Source: Candidatus Chryseopegocella kryptomonas
Lineage (GTDB): Bacteria > Bacteroidota > Ignavibacteria > Kryptoniales > Kryptoniaceae
DNA length: 35,213 nt
NCBI RefSeq assembly: GCF_001536065.1
Contig: NZ_CZVW01000019.1
Location: 1 to 35,213 of the forward strand
Reading direction: 5' to 3'
Shown: in pieces, positions 33,150 to 35,213 of the stretch
Numbering within the stretch: the first letter of the stretch is position 1
Layout: every line of letters begins with the position of its first letter
The notes under the pieces: generated by a model
The model's database searches: none
What the model was told of the DNA's origin: nothing
What the model saw: the letters and a program-made list of their open reading frames with translations, nothing else
Made by a program: the position numbers and the translations under genes

Positions 33150-33647
33150 ATGCTTTACAGATTAATTTTAACATTATTTCTACTTCTGTTTATTTCTTGC
33201 CGTGGTAAGGACTTAACAGATAGTAAGGGGTTTGTTTCTTATGAAATTTCTTTCAACTCTGACAAAAATTACATAATCAATGAAGCAAGTTTTATATTGC
33301 AGCTTTATGAATATAACATTGAAATTCTTGACCCGACAAAGGATTATTATGTTATTCAAACATTTTGGAGATTAAGAGATGGACAGATGGCATTTGATTC
33401 AGATACAGTGTGGGCTTTGTTTAGGGATAGAGTTTTAATGCATATAATTCCGCGTGGTAGGAGTAGTTTTTATTTCAGGGGTTATCAGGTTTATAATACA
33501 GTTTTGCAGTTTGAGTTTCAGGTGCAGATGGGTCAGGGTAATTGGGTCAAGGCAACTCCACCGAAGGAATACATAAGTGAATATGAAACGATAATCAAGG
33601 AGATAAAGCGCAGGATGTTAAGATATGGTCCGAGTTCTGGTGAATAG
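33150..33647 (+). CDS. Small lipoprotein of unknown function
   Basis: 165 residues from the ATG at 33150. An ATG 15 bases upstream is rejected because the bases ATGGAGG there form the Shine-Dalgarno sequence of the inner ATG, eight bases away, and MLYRLILTLFLLLFISCRGK is a compact lipoprotein signal with Cys17. The mature protein is beta-rich with many aromatic residues (YVIQTFWRLRDGQMAFDSDTVWALFRDRVLMHI; FYFRGYQVYNTVLQFEFQVQMG) and ends in a basic helix. No family is recognised. It lies 23 bp after the preceding membrane protein and is probably in the same transcript. A tRNA promoter follows. Confidence 0.65.
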   Translation: MLYRLILTLFLLLFISCRGKDLTDSKGFVSYEISFNSDKNYIINEASFILQLYEYNIEILDPTKDYYVIQTFWRLRDGQMAFDSDTVWALFRDRVLMHIIPRGRSSFYFRGYQVYNTVLQFEFQVQMGQGNWVKATPPKEYISEYETIIKEIKRRMLRYGPSSGE

Positions 33648-33663
33648 TTTTTGTGTTGAAATC

Positions 33664-33692
33664 TTGCATTTTTAAAAGGTAATGATTATATT
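33664..33692 (+). promoter_or_regulatory. Promoter of the tRNA-rpmG-secE-nusG locus
   Basis: TTGCAT at 33664-33669, 17-bp spacer, TATATT at 33687-33692; predicted start near 33699, 26 bases before the first tRNA. Confidence 0.65.
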
Positions 33693-33724
33693 TATGATTG
33701 CTTCAAGGAAAAGTTCTTTTATAA

Positions 33725-33797
33725 GCTGGCGTAGCTCAGTTGGTAGAGCAGCTGACTTGTAATCAGCAGGTCCGGGGTTCAAATCCCCGCGCCAGCT
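33725..33797 (+). tRNA. tRNA-Thr (anticodon TGT)
   Basis: Acceptor GCTGGCG/CGCCAGC, anticodon stem GCTGA/TCAGC around CTTGTAA (TGT), T-arm CGGGG-TTCAAAT-CCCCG, discriminator T. Unlike its neighbours it encodes CCA (33798-33800). First of four tRNAs in one transcript. Confidence 0.96.
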
Positions 33798-33802
33798 CCA
33801 GT

Positions 33803-33887
33803 GGGTGGGCGCCGGAGTTGGAGAGCCGGGCTGGGCTGTAAACCCAGTGGCGTGAAGCCTGAGGGGGTTCGAATCCCTCCCCACCCA
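33803..33887 (+). tRNA. tRNA-Tyr (anticodon GTA)
   Basis: A class II tRNA with a long variable arm. Acceptor GGGTGGG/CCCACCC, D-stem CCGG/CCGG, anticodon stem CTGGG/CCCAG around CTGTAAA (GTA), T-loop TTCGAAT, discriminator A. The complementarity extends two more bases outward (33801-33802 with 33887-33888), so ends could be placed 1-2 bases differently. Positions 8-9 read C-G instead of the usual U-A/U. No CCA directly follows. Confidence 0.92.
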
Positions 33888-33900
33888 CTTCCAAAGTTGA

Positions 33901-33973
33901 GCGGGTGTAGCTCAGATGGTAGAGCGCCAGCCTTCCAAGCTGGTGGTCGCGGGTTCGAGTCCCGTCGCCCGCT
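33901..33973 (+). tRNA. tRNA-Gly (anticodon TCC)
   Basis: Acceptor GCGGGTG/CGCCCGC, anticodon stem CCAGC/GCTGG around CTTCCAA (TCC), T-arm GCGGG-TTCGAGT-CCCGT, discriminator T, CCA not encoded. Confidence 0.96.
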
Positions 33974-33979
33974 CTCTTG

Positions 33980-34052
<73 letters not shown>

Positions 34053-34089
34053 CGGAATTTGAAAATAGCAAAATAAATGTTATATTTAG

Positions 34090-34254
34090 ATGGCTAAATC
34101 AGAAGGAAGAGAGATTATAACGCTTGAATGCACGGTTTGTAAGCATAGGAATTACACTACCACTAAGAATCGTAGAAAGCACCCTGAAAGGGTGGAATAT
34201 AAAAAATACTGCAAGTTTTGCAATAAACATACAATTCACAAAGAAACACGCTAA
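34090..34254 (+). CDS. rpmG: 50S ribosomal protein L33
   Basis: 54 residues, [23 protein letters not shown] to HTIHKETR. It is a small protein of the large ribosomal subunit. Two CxxC pairs (TVCK region Cys14-Cys17 and YCKFC Cys41-Cys44) make this the zinc-binding form of L33, which means it does not rely on the zinc-free paralogue made in zinc starvation. It lies 37 bp after tRNA-Thr(GGT) and 7 bp before tRNA-Trp, so one transcript should cover tRNA and mRNA and be separated by tRNA processing. There is no Shine-Dalgarno; a TATATT box (34081-34086, 16 bp after TTGAAA) ends 4 bases before the ATG and cannot serve a normal leader. Confidence 0.95.
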   Translation: MAKSEGREIITLECTVCKHRNYTTTKNRRKHPERVEYKKYCKFCNKHTIHKETR

Positions 34255-34261
34255 AAGGGAC

Positions 34262-34334
34262 ACGTCCGTAGCTCAACTGGTAGAGCAGCGGTCTCCAAAA
34301 CCGCAGGTTGGGGGTTCGAGTCCCTCCGGACGTG
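34262..34334 (+). tRNA. tRNA-Trp (anticodon CCA)
   Basis: Acceptor ACGTCCG/CGGACGT, anticodon stem GCGGT/ACCGC around CTCCAAA (CCA), T-loop TTCGAGT, discriminator G as normal for bacterial tRNA-Trp; terminal CCA not encoded. Linked to secE as in many bacteria. Confidence 0.96.
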
Positions 34335-34369
34335 CTAATTTTATTTTTTAAAATTCATCAACTGACACG

Positions 34370-34552
34370 ATGAGAGAGAAAATCATCAACTTTTTCAGTG
34401 ACATCTACAAAGAAATGCAAAAAGTTACTTGGCAAAAGCAAGATGAATTGATTGAATCAACAAAGGTTGTCCTCGTTGCATGTTTGATATTTACTGTTAT
34501 AATCTGGGTGATTGATGTAATTGTCACCGAAATTTTAAAAATTATATTTTAA
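34370..34552 (+). CDS. secE: Preprotein translocase subunit SecE
   Basis: 60 residues, the short single-helix form. It clamps the two halves of SecY in the inner membrane. The amphipathic stretch FFSDIYKEMQKVTWQKQDELIEST with the conserved Glu-Met-Lys-Lys/Val-Thr-Trp core precedes one membrane helix (VVLVACLIFTVIIWVIDVIV). It sits between tRNA-Trp and nusG, the usual location; 13 bp separate it from nusG. Confidence 0.95.
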   Translation: MREKIINFFSDIYKEMQKVTWQKQDELIESTKVVLVACLIFTVIIWVIDVIVTEILKIIF

Positions 34553-34565
34553 GAGGGATGAATTT

Positions 34566-35004
34566 ATGGCAAGAAGATGGTATGCGATAAGGACATATTC
34601 AGGACATGAAAATCGTGTTAAGAAATTTATTGAAAACGAACTTGCAGAGGGAAGATTCAAAGACAAAATTTTTAATGTCTTCGTTCCAACTGAGAAAGTA
34701 ACTGTTGTTAAAGAAGGGAAAAAGAAATCTCGCGTTAAAGCATTTTTCCCAGGTTATATTCTAATTGAAGCGGAAATGGATGACGAAGTTAAGAATTTTA
34801 TCCGTAATATTCCATCGGTTGTGAGCTTTGTTGGTCCGAAGGGAAATCCTGTTCCGTTGAGGGAGGATGAAGTTGAAAGATTTGTTGGACGAGTTGAAGA
34901 AGGTGAACTTGAAAGGGTTGATATTCCGTTCAGAGTTGGTGATTCTGTTAAGGTTATTGATGGTCCATTTACAGATTTTCAGGGAATTGTTCAGGAGGTT
35001 AATT
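34566..35004 (+). CDS. nusG: Transcription termination/antitermination factor NusG, 5' part (cut by chimera)
   Basis: Residues 1-146 are authentic. The NGN domain starts [25 protein letters not shown] and includes [33 protein letters not shown], which binds RNA polymerase; the KOW domain begins [23 protein letters not shown]. After Asn146 the frame reads on into sequence that is not NusG ([11 protein letters not shown] and so on, stop at 35066); that tail is the antisense of rplK. GAGGGATGAATTT gives a ribosome site. The true 3' end of this gene is found inverted at 35123-35213. Together the two pieces would make about 175 residues, normal length. Confidence 0.92.
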
Positions 35005-35098
35005 CACGTTGTCCAAGCGCAGGTCCAACAGGTGGCGCTGGCGTCGCTTGTCCTCCCGGTATCTGAAGTTTTACATAACCGACTACTTTTTTAGCCAT
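35005..35098 (-). CDS. rplK: Ribosomal protein L11, first 31 codons, inverted by chimera
   Basis: Read on the minus strand from the ATG at 35098: [20 protein letters not shown] then [11 protein letters not shown], the canonical start of L11 with its Pro-rich hinge. It is broken at 35005, where the plus-strand nusG sequence begins. In bacterial genomes rplK directly follows nusG on the same strand, so its appearance here in the opposite direction is evidence of a fold-back join and not of a second locus. Confidence 0.85.
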
Positions 35099-35122
35099 TT
35101 CTCAAAAAAATTATTTTTTGAT

Positions 35123-35213
35123 TTACTTTTCAATTTCAACCTGTGTGAAATCAAGCTCAACAGGCGTTTTCCTACCGAAAATGTTGATCATAACTTTTAA
35201 CTTCATCTTCTCA
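35123..35213 (-). CDS. nusG: NusG C-terminus, inverted by chimera
   Basis: The minus strand from 35212 reads EKMKLKVMINIFGRKTPVEL then DFTQVEIEK and stops at 35123-35125. This is the end of the NusG KOW domain and continues Asn146 of the plus-strand nusG piece with at most a residue or two missing. It is 24 bp from the inverted rplK start, the natural nusG-rplK spacing. Confidence 0.88.
   Translation of the reverse strand, partial: EKMKLKVMINIFGRKTPVELDFTQVEIEK

Noticed and set aside
34081-34090. A separate leaderless promoter for rpmG (TTGAAA-N16-TATATT)
   Set aside because: The predicted start falls at or after the ATG; transcription from the upstream tRNA promoter explains the gene more simply.
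35004-35066. A NusG with a novel Cys/Gly/Pro-rich C-terminus
   Set aside because: The extra codons are the antisense of the rplK start; the real NusG end is present inverted at 35123-35213.

Overview
The window looks like one end of an assembled contig from a low-GC (roughly 36-38% by eye), Gram-negative bacterium of the Bacteroidota/Chlorobi/Ignavibacteria (FCB) assemblage. The signs are FadL/PorV-like barrels, a TonB-dependent receptor with a carboxypeptidase-regulatory-like front domain, a DUF4270-like lipoprotein beside glgA, many signal peptides and lipoboxes, weak Shine-Dalgarno use, and sigma-70 promoters with the -10 form TATATT. The protein flavour (tricorn-like protease, LonC-like protease, HAO-like octaheme cytochrome) would fit a thermophilic relative such as Candidatus Kryptonia, but that placement is inference.

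Region by region. 1-4181 (minus): a compact envelope operon of a TgpA-unrelated barrel/transglutaminase fusion, a lipoprotein, a FecR-like protein and a DUF2279 protein cut by the window start. 4227-5231 (minus): a separate lipoprotein gene with its own terminator and a likely sigma-54 promoter. 5232-7859 (minus): a membrane CHASE2 sensor fused to a GAFTGA-bearing sigma-54 activator, interrupted by two frameshifts; the first lies on a textbook A AAA AAG slippery heptamer followed by a UUCG hairpin. 8028-13742 (plus): a tightly packed run of glgA, gmhB, a DUF4270-like lipoprotein, an outer-membrane barrel and a frameshifted TPR protein. 13815-15379: rpiB and a convergent GT9 glycosyltransferase. 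15408-18728: a tricorn-type protease with terminator. 18757-20203: a stand-alone octaheme HAO-family cytochrome with near-consensus promoter and terminator. 20248-24334: cupin, LonC-like protease, ParB-like protein (minus), tRNA-Ala (minus). 24429-27055: Rrf2 regulator, then CIRCE-controlled groES-groEL with terminator. 27160-33647: DJ-1/PfpI protein, AmrS radical SAM enzyme, TonB-dependent receptor, cysteine desulfurase, and two small envelope proteins. 33664-35213: tRNA-Thr/Tyr/Gly/Thr, rpmG, tRNA-Trp, secE and nusG, the classic translation/transcription locus but without tuf.

The last ~210 bases are not natural gene order: nusG breaks near 35004 and continues as the reverse complement of the rplK start followed by the missing nusG 3' end. 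This is a fold-back chimera of the kind made by multiple displacement amplification or assembly. It is a reason to treat the three homopolymer-associated frameshifts in the window with caution, although one of them has the exact geometry of programmed -1 frameshifting.

The best candidate for something undescribed is 4285-7859: a CHASE2-AAA+ sigma-54 activator, possibly made by ribosomal frameshifting, next to a lipoprotein gene that carries a -24/-12-like promoter and paired upstream repeats.
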